64,000 nt of DNA from Nemertoderma westbladi. Its lineage: Eukaryota > Xenacoelomorpha > Nemertodermatida > Nemertodermatidae. The notes under the pieces were generated by a model that made no database searches, had not been told where the DNA came from, and was given only the letters and a program-made list of their open reading frames with translations. The stretch spans positions 1 through 64,000 of the forward strand of contig JAUCBJ010001286.1 in the NCBI GenBank assembly GCA_032718475.1. The letters are read 5' to 3'. The position numbers were made by a program, and so were the translations under genes. This document shows, in pieces, positions 10,837-21,869 of this stretch. Numbering within the stretch: position 1 is the first letter of the stretch; each line of letters opens with the position of its first letter.

Positions 10837-11855
10837 TGATTATTATACAATGGAATAAGAGTAAGACTGTAAGAGTACCTAAGTAATTCCAACTCCATAT
10901 TTCAGTATTTCCAAACCTCCCTCAAAAGCTGAATTTTAGTAAAAAGTTGAATTTTGAAAAATAAAGTTGAAATTTTAACTCAAATATACCTGTATACGGT
11001 CTGACGGTACAGCGGTAGGCAGTAGGCCTACTCAATATCAATATAATCACAAACCCGCTCAGTAAAGACGGCAAATCCGCAAAGAAACTAAGATCTTAAC
11101 TTTTTACTTTTAACTTTTTTAAGATTTAAACTTTAAAAGCACATTAAATTAATAAATGAACAATATTTGACCAATAGGCCTACTGCATATACTGCATATA
11201 TGAAATTCTATAGCATAATGAAATGTGCTGACAGAACATATAATAACCTATTAGCTGTCTTGTAGAATTGCTCAATACGGCATACGAACTTCTAAATTAA
11301 TACGAACTTCTAAATTAAAAGCATTTCGATCTCCCTGTAACAGTGTAAGCTGTAACCGTAACCCAAATTCGTAATCCAAAATCCAACTACCGGTACTCGT
11401 AACGAGTGCGGCCCAACTTAACTTCCAACTTCCTTTCATGTCACTTATTTTATTTTATTATTAAATTTGATTTACATTACAATAGGTACCGGTAATTCTG
11501 TTTAGATCTGGTTCTGATTGTTTTGTGTATCTTTATTTCTGTATTTAGTACCGGTACCTATGCTTTATTGGTTATGGTTCGCCGTAAACTCTTAAACATG
11601 TAGGCCTATACCGGTACTGTAGGTATGATTACTGTTCATTACGTACCTACTAACGTATACGTACGTATGTATTGTCATGACCCTTATTGGGATAAACAGA
11701 TAAAGCAGTAAAGGCTAATCTGAATAATAATAATTATTATCTCGGTCGAAAATATAACTTCTCCCCGACAGCCCGACTGTATTGAAAAGGCGTCTCTAGA
11801 TTTCTTGATTTGAAATTTCTATTGAACACGTTAGCAGTGTGTCGGTTTACTGTTT
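10837..11855. other. Intergenic, upstream of HYOU1
   Basis: AT-rich. It contains repeated short motifs (TAGGCCTA, ACCGGTA) and a tandem repeat of TACGAACTTCTAAATTAA at about 11285-11320. AAAATATAA at about 11749 is a possible TATA-like site about 100 bp before the HYOU1 start. I saw no clear ER-stress element (CCAAT, nine bases, CCACG). Confidence 0.4.
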
Positions 11856-14789
11856 ATGTTGGTAGATACAGCTATGAAGACTTCGTTGTTGATAATTTTT
11901 GTAATAACGACGGCTTGCACTCGAGTTGGCGGGGTGGCGGTTGTTTCCATAGATATGGGTACCGAGTATATTAAATCAGCGATAGTAAAACCCGGCGTTC
12001 CTATGGAGATCGTCTTAAACGAGGAGTCCAAACGGAAAACCCCTGCAGTTGTTGTAATCAAGGAGGACGAGAGATTATTCGGCGATGCTGGGTTGGTAGC
12101 CTCAGTTAAACTCCCCAAGAACTCGTACAGCCATCTCCTCGATCTGATGGGTAAACGAATGGACAACCCGCTGGTACAGCGGTATAAAGAGATGTACCCC
12201 TACCATAAACTAATAGCGGACCCGATTAGGAACACTGTACTGTTCCAACACTGGGGAACCGATGAACGCTACAGCGTGGAGGAACTGTTCGCCATGATGT
12301 TGAACCACACCCGCCAGGTGGCGGAGGTCTTCGCAGAGGAACCAATTAGCAGCGCGGTGATAACGGTTCCGGCGTACTTCAACCAAGCGGAACGTCGTGC
12401 CGTTATGGAAGCGGCCGAACTTGTAAACCTCCGAGTTCTCCAACTCATATCGAGTTCGGCAGCCGTCGCCTTGAACTATGGCGTCTTCCGTCGCAGCGAA
12501 TTCAACGAATCCCCGCAGTATATGATGTTCTACGACATGGGAGCTGCGGCGACCACCGCCTACGTAGTCGAGTATAAACGCGCGCCGCATGTAGAGGGAG
12601 GCGTGAAGGACACCGTGCCACATCTGTTTATTCGCGGCACCGGATTCGATCGGACACTCGGAGGGTCTGAGTTCGATCGACGGATTCAAAAACTTCTCGT
12701 CGAGTTATTCCGCAAGTCGAAACGTCAGCCGTCGGTCGACGTTGCCGAGAGTCCGAAAGCGATGGCCAAGTTGCTGAAGGAGGCGAAGCGCGTCAAGCAG
12801 ATCCTGAGCGCAAACTCGGAGACTTTCGCGCAGATCGAGAATCTATTGGAGGACATCGATCTCCGGGTGAAGGTCTCCCGAGCGGACCTCGAGTCGGCGT
12901 CGGGCGACCTGTTCGCGCGGGTTGCCGGGCCGGTACGCGAGGCCTTGGCCGCGTCCGCCGTGACGCTGGCCGAGATCGAGGCGGTGGTGCTGGTGGGAGC
13001 CGGGACCCGGGTGCCCCGCGTGCAGGAGGAGCTGCTGCGAGCCGTCGGTAAGGAAGAGCTCGGCAGGGGGCTGAACACGGACGAGGCGGCCGCGCTCGGC
13101 GCCGTCTACCAAGCCGCGCATCTATCCAAACTGTTCCGAGTTAAACCGTTCGTTGTTAAAGAGGGCGCGGTTTACCCGCTGCAAGTCGAGTTCGATCGCT
13201 TGAAGGTCACCGAGGAAGGAGTCGAGGAAATTAAACCGGTTGTTCGAACACTTTGGGGGAGGAGCACTACCTACCCGGGGAAAAAAATAATGACATTCGC
13301 GCGGATGGCCAACGATTTTACCTTTTTCGTTAATTACGGCGATTTGGAGTCGATTGTCGACGATGTCGCCGCGTTCGGTTCGACCAAACTCGAGTCCGTC
13401 GGACTGTCCGGTGTTTCGGACGCCGTCGCGAGACATTCCGACGACAAGTCCGACTCGAAGGGGGTCAAAGCGCACTTCCGGTTGGACGAGAGCGGGTTGC
13501 TGCGGATCGACGAGGTCGAGAGTGTGTTCGAGGTGGAGCCGGTCGAGTCGCCAACCGCGTTCGAGCGTCTAGGGAGCACCATCAGTCGGTTGTTCTCGGG
13601 TTCGACGCCGGAGGGTGGCGACCTTACGAGTAACATAACTGAGAGTTCGGCTAACAGAACCATCGAGTTGCCGGTTCCGAAAGAGAATAAAACTGTGGAA
13701 GTTAACGGGACCGAAACGGATAATTCTACGGCACCGAAACCGGAAGCGAAGAAACCGAAACCAACGACGGTGAAGGAGCCGCTGACCTTCGTGTCGGAAA
13801 CGCGAGACATCCAGTCGACGGTAGCGGATGCGGTCAGACAGTCCAAAGCGAAACTGAAAGAATTAAAAGATAAAGACGAGAAGAGATTGGCGACCGCCAA
13901 GGCGAAGAACGATTTGGAGACGTTTCTGGTCGACACGCAGGATAAGTTAGAGCAGGAGGATTATATGTTGGTCTCCTCTGTAGAGGAGCGAGAGGCGATA
14001 TTGAGCGCGATTGGCGAGTCCAGGGACTGGCTGTATGAGGACAGTGATGGTGCCACCAGTAATGAGTTCAACACGAAGAAGAAGAACTTAACGACGTCCT
14101 GTAAAGATATATTCTTTAGGGTTTCTGAGAGGAAGTCGTGGCCGACGATGTTGGAGGAACTCGACAATTTGTTCAACGCTTCACAACATTTTCTCTCAGT
14201 TTCCCGTTCGTTGTCTCTAGATGACCCGGTCCTTCTTCCGGCCGAGTTGACTAAACTAGAGGAGTTACTCAACGAGACAATCGTCTGGAAGAATGACACC
14301 GTTAAGGAGCAGGAGTCCATGTCCCCGAAGGAAAGCCCCGTTCTGTTGTCAGCCGACATTTCTTCCAAGTTTACTATCATACAACGGGAGTTGGGCTATT
14401 TGTACAACAAAGTGAAAAATTATAAGCCAAAACCGAAACCCGAGCAATCGACCCCCAAAGATAAGCCGAAGGGCAACGCCACAGACGTTCCGGAGACAGT
14501 TGGGGAGGCCGATGTGGATGGAGACAAGGTGGTAGACCCCGATGCAGTCGATGATCTGCCTGGTAAAGATGTCGAGCCCTCTATAGACGAAGACGATAAA
14601 GTAGATGGTACTGCTGGTGGGAAGGTTGATACTGACGGTGGTGTTGGAGTTGACATTGATGAAGTTAAGGTTGATATTGATGACGTTAAGGTAGACAGTG
14701 GTGATGCAGATACCATTGATGATACTTTAGACATTTCCCCGACTATTTCCGATAAAACAACTGCGAAACACTCCGTTGATGATTTATAA
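11856..14789 (+). CDS. HYOU1: Hypoxia up-regulated protein 1 / GRP170-like ER chaperone, single exon
   Basis: A 977-residue Hsp110/Grp170-class Hsp70. The family acts in the ER lumen as a nucleotide-exchange partner of BiP and as a holdase. Order: signal peptide (residues 7-27; the Met at residue 7, 11874, gives the more typical one), nucleotide-binding domain about 28-430 (SIDMGTEYIK, VPAYFNQAERRAV, GFDRTLGG), beta domain about 431-570, a short acidic and N-glycosylation-rich insert about 585-640, an alpha-helical region to about 860, and an acidic tail with VD(I)DDVKVD repeats. It is close to the length of other GRP170 proteins. Oddities: the whole gene is one open exon; three ATP-site motifs deviate (DMGAAATT 227-234, VGAGTRVP 380-387, ISSSAAVALNYG 198-209); the C-terminus is VDDL rather than a KDEL-type signal; and the middle is strongly GC-rich. 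A functional retrocopy or a truly intronless gene are both possible. Confidence 0.93.
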   Translation: MLVDTAMKTSLLIIFVITTACTRVGGVAVVSIDMGTEYIKSAIVKPGVPMEIVLNEESKRKTPAVVVIKEDERLFGDAGLVASVKLPKNSYSHLLDLMGKRMDNPLVQRYKEMYPYHKLIADPIRNTVLFQHWGTDERYSVEELFAMMLNHTRQVAEVFAEEPISSAVITVPAYFNQAERRAVMEAAELVNLRVLQLISSSAAVALNYGVFRRSEFNESPQYMMFYDMGAAATTAYVVEYKRAPHVEGGVKDTVPHLFIRGTGFDRTLGGSEFDRRIQKLLVELFRKSKRQPSVDVAESPKAMAKLLKEAKRVKQILSANSETFAQIENLLEDIDLRVKVSRADLESASGDLFARVAGPVREALAASAVTLAEIEAVVLVGAGTRVPRVQEELLRAVGKEELGRGLNTDEAAALGAVYQAAHLSKLFRVKPFVVKEGAVYPLQVEFDRLKVTEEGVEEIKPVVRTLWGRSTTYPGKKIMTFARMANDFTFFVNYGDLESIVDDVAAFGSTKLESVGLSGVSDAVARHSDDKSDSKGVKAHFRLDESGLLRIDEVESVFEVEPVESPTAFERLGSTISRLFSGSTPEGGDLTSNITESSANRTIELPVPKENKTVEVNGTETDNSTAPKPEAKKPKPTTVKEPLTFVSETRDIQSTVADAVRQSKAKLKELKDKDEKRLATAKAKNDLETFLVDTQDKLEQEDYMLVSSVEEREAILSAIGESRDWLYEDSDGATSNEFNTKKKNLTTSCKDIFFRVSERKSWPTMLEELDNLFNASQHFLSVSRSLSLDDPVLLPAELTKLEELLNETIVWKNDTVKEQESMSPKESPVLLSADISSKFTIIQRELGYLYNKVKNYKPKPKPEQSTPKDKPKGNATDVPETVGEADVDGDKVVDPDAVDDLPGKDVEPSIDEDDKVDGTAGGKVDTDGGVGVDIDEVKVDIDDVKVDSGDADTIDDTLDISPTISDKTTAKHSVDDL

Positions 14790-15534
14790 CCAGCAAAGAA
14801 TATCTTTAGTGTGTTAATTTTTCTTCTTTTCACAACTGTAGAAGGTATTTGTTTTGTTTCAACTTGTTGCTTTGTAGAGGAAGATCTGGGTGGTCGCAAT
14901 AATTAATTGGAAATATAATTGGTGGCTGAAAGAATATTGTGCAATTAGCTCGTCTGGGGAATTATTGTACCAACTCGATGTTGTTTCGAACACACCGTTG
15001 GTTTTTTTTAATCATCTTAATACACAAACAATACCATTTTTGCAGTTAATGTTGTGCGTCTTGCGTTACTACAACTACACTAATACTAACTATCGCGTTT
15101 CAGTTGGAATATTAAGTAACATTTAACTTTTCTAGCAATGTATTTTTTCTGAACGGGTTGATATTAGCGAATAGAAGAGAAATTGAATCAACATTATTTT
15201 TTTATATATTTAGTATTTATTATATTTGTTTGTGTGTGTGTAGAGTGTGTGAGTTCATTGCTATGGTTAAAAGGTTTCACACGTTTTCATTTATTAAAGT
15301 GCTATTGTCTTTGGATCTCTTCTACTCACAAAATTATAACTCCTTCCTTTAATTGGTAAATTACTAATTTATTGTGTGTTACAATGAAAGCAACGGAAAT
15401 ATTAATTATTGTTTAATTGAATTAATCAAGCAAGTTAAGTATAAAACCTTACCTGTAGTAGGTGTGTGTGTACAGCAGAAAAAAATTAAAGCATTTTTGT
15501 TGCATTCAATCAGTTGACTCCAGTCATCTAATCG
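14790..15534. other. HYOU1 3' flank
   Basis: AT-rich, presumably including the HYOU1 3' UTR. No clear poly-A tract or coding feature was recognised. Confidence 0.35.
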
Positions 15535-15816
15535 GCCCATGTGAAGGATACCAGACTTTCTACCGTTATATTTCACTTTGCAGTTACCCCCGCCCCATGT
15601 GAAGAATACCAAGTTTTCACCAAAAACATAGGTTACAGAAGGGCTGAATCTAACCAAAACAATAAACGAATTAGTATATGTACAGGTTATAAGACAGAAA
15701 TAAGCGCTATAAAACACTTAATAAAGATAAATTAAAAAAAATAAAAAATCTTCATATATAAAGTTCCAATAAAAAGTCGACCGAAAAGTGAAATCCTGGT
15801 ATTCCTCACATGGGCG
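15535..15816. mobile_element. MITE, copy 1 of the CCCATGTGAAGAATACCAG family
   Basis: Inverted ends GCCCATGTGAAGGATACCAG and the complement of CCCATGTGAGGAATACCAG are flanked by ATCTAATCG on both sides (15526-15534 and 15817-15825). The interior (ACATAGGTTACAGAAGGGCT, GGTTAGATTCAGCC type) is shared with copies at 41964 and 43364. It is non-coding. The 8-9 bp duplication suggests a hAT-like source. Confidence 0.8.
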
Positions 15817-15843
15817 ATCTAATCGGTAGGAGAACACAGTCCT

Positions 15844-16060
15844 TGTCAAGAATACCAGGTGCTCACTTTCCGTTCGTCGTTTCATTGGAATTTGAAGAAT
15901 TTTTCTTTTTAATTTCTTCATGTAAAGTGTTTTAAAGCTATTATTATCTATCTTATAATAAATAACCTTTACAGATACTAATTCCTTTAAAATTTGTTTT
16001 GGTTAGATTCAGCCGTTCTGTAAACTGTGTTTTTAGTGAAAACCTGGTATTCTTGACATG
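15844..16060. mobile_element. Diverged MITE of the same family
   Basis: Ends TGTCAAGAATACCAGG and CCTGGTATTCTTGACA bracket an interior in the opposite orientation to its neighbour at 15535-15816 (TTTTGGTTAGATTCAGCCGT). A second, older member of the family sitting next to the first. Confidence 0.6.
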
Positions 16061-17461
16061 CGAGTAAACAGCAAAGTGAAATATAAACGCAGAAGTATAC
16101 TAGTACTTCATATGGCCGAGAAAACACCCACTGACTGTTTTAGCTAGGCCCATTAGCAGTAAGACCGAGTATCGAGAAGGTGACCTTTTCGTCCGAAGTT
16201 TACGAGCTCGCATACCGAAGTCTTGAACGCGTTTATGTTTGGCATTAAATCCCCAAACTGCCTTCACATCCTTGCAACACCCAGTCCTGGACATACTTGT
16301 GTCTGGCGTCGTTTGTTCTCTTGACAAACTTTTAAGGGTTGTATTTTGCACACCATCCTACCAAATGCGTCAACACTGGGGAGTTTACAGGGCACGATCA
16401 GTGCATATTACTGCACAACAACAATACGAGGCACCACGACTGGCTGATGGACGTTACATTACAAGGCGCGCAGTTTTGCCCTTTCTGCTAAAGCTTGAAT
16501 TGTGCTGCATACAAACCCGTCCCTTCGATCAGCTGACTGCCCTCAATTACAGACCGATTACATTTAACATCTGCTGGTCGCTATTACCTTTTTCTTTGCT
16601 TTTACTGCTGTACATACCTTTTCTATCTTGATTAACAATTAAACTACATTTAATTATTTATTGTGTTTTATTACATCAGTTGGTTGTTTGTCCGTTTGGA
16701 AATAAATAAATTGGAGTTGAGCTGTTAATGCAACTGTAATTAAAGATGTAATATTATGGTTTTGTTCAGAAATGGAAAAAATGAGAAAGCGCGTCACCGG
16801 ACTGCCTGTTCAATAGAAGTGGATTAGGTGGGATAGTGAATGTCAGGGACAAGTGGCTGAACTGGTTAGCGCTACTGATGAGGCCTGATAGGCTGAAACG
16901 TCCGTTTGGAAATCAATAAGCTCTTGCAATAATTATATATTATTATTATAATTATTATTTATGATTTATTAGATAATTTATTCCGAAATTTGTAACATTA
17001 CTTAACGCTAACGCCATTTTTTCTTTACAGCGAGTTAATATTATGCAGCAAAATATAAGTTTAGAGGAAAATCACATTACAGCGCTGTACAATGTACTGT
17101 ACCGGTACACGCAAGTAGCCTAGAGAACTTAGCCAGAGTCATATGGGACAATCTTAATAATGTTTACCTCTCAAATATTGTTAACATTAATTTTTTAATT
17201 AATTTAAGTTTATTAGCTATATCGGTTTAACATGGAATGGACATTTAGCATTAACATGGATTTTTTTTTTAATTGGTACCAAACTTTTCAATTTTAATGC
17301 TCGATCTATTCATAAATAATTATAAAATATGTTGAATTCCACGAACCCACTTCTTATGTTTCCACATTTCACGCGCATATAGTCATTATATTTCAAGGTT
17401 TTTTTTCCATCAACAGTCGTTTCGAAATGGAGTTTTGGAGTACAACTACATTCACATTTCG
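16061..17461. other. Intergenic, no gene recognised
   Basis: The part at about 16090-16570 is richer in GC than its flanks and has overlapping short frames on both strands (minus 16100-16351, plus 16239-16631), neither of a family I recognise. At about 16850-16915, AAGTGGCTGAACTGGTTAGC followed by CTGATAGGCTGAAACGT looks like a short tRNA/SINE-like piece, echoed at about 19950-20005. Confidence 0.35.
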
Positions 17462-18771
17462 TTGCAATACTTTATACAGTGTGATGATCCGAGTGGCTTT
17501 GTTACACGAACGAATGTTAGTGAGTGAATGAAAATAAAGCCACGAGGATCAGAACACTGTAAAGTACTTTGCAACAAGTATGTATGTAGTTTTATTCCAA
17601 AATTGTAACAATACGTACATACAATATACATACATTATACATGTACATACAATATATTATAAGTGATAGAAACTGCACAAATTGAACTAGTTGCTGTATA
17701 AATAAATGTAAAAATGACTTAAATTATGTTATAAAAAAGTTAGCTTATATTTATGGCGACGTATGGAGCCATGTTAATAGTTTATAGCTACTGGTTATTA
17801 ATAGATAGCGTTAGCGCGGAGCCAAGACCGAATTCATGACCTTTAATGTTGATGGAAACTTGACCACCATTGATAATAATCAACTATGGAAGGTTGACGA
17901 CTTCCATTACCTAGGATCATGGATAGAGAGTAGTAAAAAGGACATAGAAGTTAGGAAAGCAAAGGCTTGGGTAGCTCTATCAAAAATGGATACCATCTAG
18001 AAATCAGATCTCCCCAGGCACCTGAAGACTAAGTTCTTTCGAGCCACAGTGGAAAGTTTTTTATACGGGGTGAGACCTGGACACTGACTAAATCACTTGA
18101 ACAACGAATTGATGGTTGCTACACAAGACTACTAAGGGCAGCCCTAAACATCAGCTGGAGACAACACATGACATTCGCCGAGCTTTATGGTACAATACCA
18201 CCTGTATCAACCACCCTCCGTGAACGCAGATTAAGATTCAGTGGGCACTGCTGGCGAAGTAAAGACGAGGTCATACCAGATCTACTTTTCTGGCAACCAA
18301 CTCATGGAAAGCGTAGTCGTGGACGACCGGCCATAACATATATAGATCAACTTGAAAGGGATACTGAACTTGGGAGAAATGAAATTGCGACAACTATGGA
18401 GAATCGGGAAGCCTGGAAGGATCTCATTTCCACTGTCCGAGTTCGCTCGACCTAGTAGTAGTAGTTAGCGCGGTAGGTAATACAGTATGCCTACCTGGCT
18501 GTTAGGCAATTAATAATAAATACAAATTAATGTTTATGTGGTAACCATGGCGATCCCAAGTTTCAGGTTCACTTGCTTTGAACTACAACATAATAATAGT
18601 ATATCACTAAATGTACAGGCTGTCATGTCCTCTAAAGATGTAAAGTGCTAAATAACAACTCGCTGTTAATACTAACGGCATTGAGTAATGTTACAATTTT
18701 GAAATAAAGTACTTTACATTGTTGTGATCCTCGTAGCTTTATTTTCACTCACTACTTCCGTTCATGTAACA
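17462..18771. repeat. Inverted repeats around a LINE fragment
   Basis: A roughly 45-bp sequence with core AAAGCCACGAGGATCA occurs three times. The copies at 17462-17504 and 17530-17573 face each other. A third at about 18708-18771 (GATCCTCGTAGCTTTATTTT) is the reverse complement of the second over about 50 bp. The outer pair could be the ends of a foldback element that took in the LINE piece at 17821-18467. No target duplication was identified. Confidence 0.55.
17821..18467 (+). pseudogene. RTE-like LINE 3' fragment (family A)
   Basis: The translation reads FMTFNVDGNLTTIDNNQL, VDDFHYLGSWI, KAKAWVAL, then a stop, then RRLRFSGHCWRSKDEVIPDL, and ends at CCTAGTAGTAGT. This is the C-terminal part of an RTE-like ORF2 with a (TAG)n tail. 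The NLTTIDNN wording also occurs at about 5410 in the 2940-5405 copy. Internal stops show it is dead. The 95-codon frame at 18168-18455 is its last open stretch. Confidence 0.75.
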
Positions 18772-20584
18772 GATCAGCACACACCAAAGTGCTACCTTAA
18801 ACACCAATGTGCAAATTACTTCGTCTAGATGGTATCAACTGGTGAACTCACGGTCAGACGTCTGGGAAGCTTTTGTTTTTTGTTCCCTACAGTAAGTAGA
18901 TATTAACTTTATGTTTATAGTTTATGTCATTGGACTACAGAGCATAATATACCAGTAATCGGTTTATCGCTATTAACTATTAAATAACTTCGTCCCGGTT
19001 AACACATAAACGATGAGCCTCAGACTTGGCAATGTCTGTCTATTTGGATAGTGTGGAGCGTTTAGAAAGTTGAAAAAACCGCGATATTATATTTGTATTC
19101 TCTGGCTTTAAGGGTTGTGGTTTCGAGCCCCGTAAGGATATCTTTCATGTTTTTTTAATTGGCGAATAAGACTTTGATTTACTTTTATTACTGTACTAGC
19201 ACCTCCGTTTTTTACCTTACCTGACAGCCTGAGCGAAAGAGTCCATAATTAGCAAAACTTTATCTATCAACCTACTACATTAAGTACATACACTTTCCAT
19301 CTCTCCAATTTATGGTTTAGTACAACCATATATGTCGTAATCGTATTCCATTACCTCACTACCTGCTCTGTCGCACATTCTGGGCTCTTATGAAGGTGTG
19401 GCTCCTGTGTTTCATATTGAATTCTGTGTAAGTCCTACTCAGCCAGCGGTATTAGTTCCGAATTGTCTACCGGTAATGAATACGATTATTGGGTGTTTTA
19501 AAGTACTTTCAGTTGATTGAATCGTAGGCCTACAGATCTCTGATCAGTCAATCAGATAGCTAGCTACATTGTAAATACGAATTCCTGGAGTATAAATTGT
19601 AGGCCTACCACTACGGTAGGTATTTGCAGATAAACTACTGATTTGAACATCCTGTATCTGCAGTAGACTTGAGTATAATGCAAAACAGACACAGGATTGT
19701 CTGACGGCTTTAGATCTTTAGAAGCGACAAACGGCATCTGCTATCAAACTACCGGTACCGTACTGCCGTAAGGAAAGCGTGCTTAAAATTATTTTTAAAG
19801 TACAGTAGCAGAGTACTGTAGAGTAGTAGCTATAAGCTGCTATCAGATAATTTAATAGTCTGGCGGCTGGGCGATTATCATTGTAGATTTTCCGGAAACG
19901 TTCCGGTACCACAATCTTGCAAATCGAGGTCGCAAGATGGAGGAGTAAGCCTAAGGGGCAAGTGGCTGATGTGTTCAGTCTGACTGCCTGATAGACCAAA
20001 ACGTACGTATACACCCTAGCGCTTAAACCCGGGTTAAGCCTTCTTCATTTTTTCCGCTTCTGAGCAGAACCGTATTATTACCGGTAGGGCCTACCTACAT
20101 CAATAATTACAGTTGCATTAACAGCTCAACTCCAATTCATTTAACGTGAGGGGTTTGGGGGGGGGGGGGGGTCGGGGTCGGTACTGGCTTAGAAGTCAAC
20201 ATTTTGAAATGCTTACTGCGCCAAAAAGCGAATAAGTAGATAAAAAAGTGTAAGATACATTTTTGGGCGGACTATGCCTATATTGGTATATATTTCTATA
20301 TTTGGTGTCATCATATCCTCCCATTCATTATTTCATTATTTTACTGTGAATTGTAATAATTGTATACTTCTGTACCGTAAACTTGATTATACATTATACT
20401 TGTGATTGTGACCTACATACTGTAGTCGAGTCATGTTTGTTTAGTTTAAGAAGATATAATTTGTTTCTATTAGTGTTTCTATTATTGTTTCTATAGTGTT
20501 TTGGTGTAATAAAAAACATAAACTTCAACTTATTGAATTGTAATATTTAAAAAAAATTCATTTTTGACGCCCCTTAGCGGCCAG
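18772..20584. other. Intergenic, no gene recognised
   Basis: AT-rich. It has a G tract at about 20157-20172 and frequent TAGGCCTA, ACCGGTA and TACTGTA words. No feature can be supported. Confidence 0.35.
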
Positions 20585-20606
20585 AGTCAAAATTTAAATT
20601 TTGACT
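20585..20606. repeat. Perfect 22-bp palindrome at the LINE 5' boundary
   Basis: Reads AGTCAAAATTT followed by its exact reverse complement. It lies just before the point where the truncated LINE reading begins. Confidence 0.7.
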
Positions 20607-20627
20607 TAAAAATGCATCTCCTTTGTT

Positions 20628-21869
20628 ATGCTTTACGAATTTTTAAAGGAAAACAGACGTCTTTCTGACCAACAGTATGGGTTTCTTAAAGGACGCTCAT
20701 GTACACTGCAACTACTGGATGCCATATTTAACTGGTATAAGGTCCTTGATGACCGACAATGTATTGACGTTGCCTTTTTAGACTTTCGTAAAGCGTTTGA
20801 TTCTGTCCCACATCAACGTCTACTCCTCAAATTGAAGTCATTGGGGATAGCTGGCAACCTTTTGAAGTGGATTAGTTCGTTTTTATCTGGTAGATACCAA
20901 CGAGTAGTAATTGGTGGTGAACATTCAACATGGCTATCAGTTGATAGTGGGGTTCCCCAAGGAAGTGTCGATGGGGTACTATTTTTCTTGGGATTTGTAG
21001 ATGACATTCCTGCACTCCTAGGGCATTTGGCATACTTGTTTGCTGATGACTTAAAAGACTCTGCTGTAGTGGATCCCTCTATTAAACTCTCCGTGGGACC
21101 CCTGCAAAGTGATCTAGATATTTTGGATTGGTGGAGCAAGACCTGGCAATTATTATTTAATCATAAGAAATGCAAGGTAATGCATATTGGTCGCTCTAAC
21201 CCCAGGTACACTTACACCCTCGGGTCACACACACTGGAGACAACCGAAACAGAGAAAGACTTGGGTGTGAACTTAGATGATTCTCTCCAGTTCTCATTGC
21301 ACATAGCCACTATCGTGAAGAAGGCAAATAAGGTTCTGGGGCTAGTATATAGAAGCTTTAATCACCTCAATGAAGACATGTTCATTAGTCTCTATAAGTC
21401 ACTTGTCCGTCCTTGTGTGGAATACGCATCTCCAGTTTGGTCACCCAGCCATGTAGGAGAAAGCCGCCTACTTGAGTCTGTCCAACGTCGGGCTACCCGT
21501 TTGGTAGCGGGCCTTCGTGACCTTCCATATCCGGAGCGACTGCGTCGCTTGGGACTACCTACTCTGGAATACCGACGTTCTCGCGCGGACCTTATTCAAT
21601 TATATCGCATGCTAACGGGTGTTGATGCTGTCGATTGGCAGAGTTTCTTCTCCTTATCGTCAACTGTCTGTCGCGGTAACTCTTTAAAACTCACCAAACC
21701 GACCGTCCGTCTGAAAATCCGGGCCGATTCGTTCCACTTCCGAGTCATATCTCCCTGGAATGCTCTTCCTGATGTGGTTGTTACTTCCCCAAGTGTGAAT
21801 ATATTCAAATCGAACTTAAATGACCATTACAACTCTGCTACTAAGTTCTACCCATCCTGGTGGAATTAA
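20628..21869 (+). mobile_element. Non-LTR retrotransposon reverse transcriptase ORF (CR1/Jockey-like), 5'-truncated
   Basis: A 413-codon frame covering the RT palm through thumb: QQYGFLKGRSC, VAFLDFRKAFDSVPHQRLL, VDSGVPQGSVDGVLFFL, YLFADDLKD (intact FADD), KDLGVNLD, YKSLVRPCVEYASPVWSP, and a C-terminal segment ending in TAA. The endonuclease half is absent, and the frame starts right after a palindrome, so it is a 5'-truncated copy. In the usual SGVPQGSVLGPLLF block this copy has VDGVLFF, a likely mutation. Despite the long open frame, it is not expected to move by itself. A (TAA)n tract at about 22698-22722 could mark a tail but is 830 bp away. Confidence 0.85.

Noticed and set aside
16100-16631. 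Overlapping ORFs on both strands as a gene
   Set aside because: Neither product resembles a known family and there are no clear splice sites. Left unassigned.
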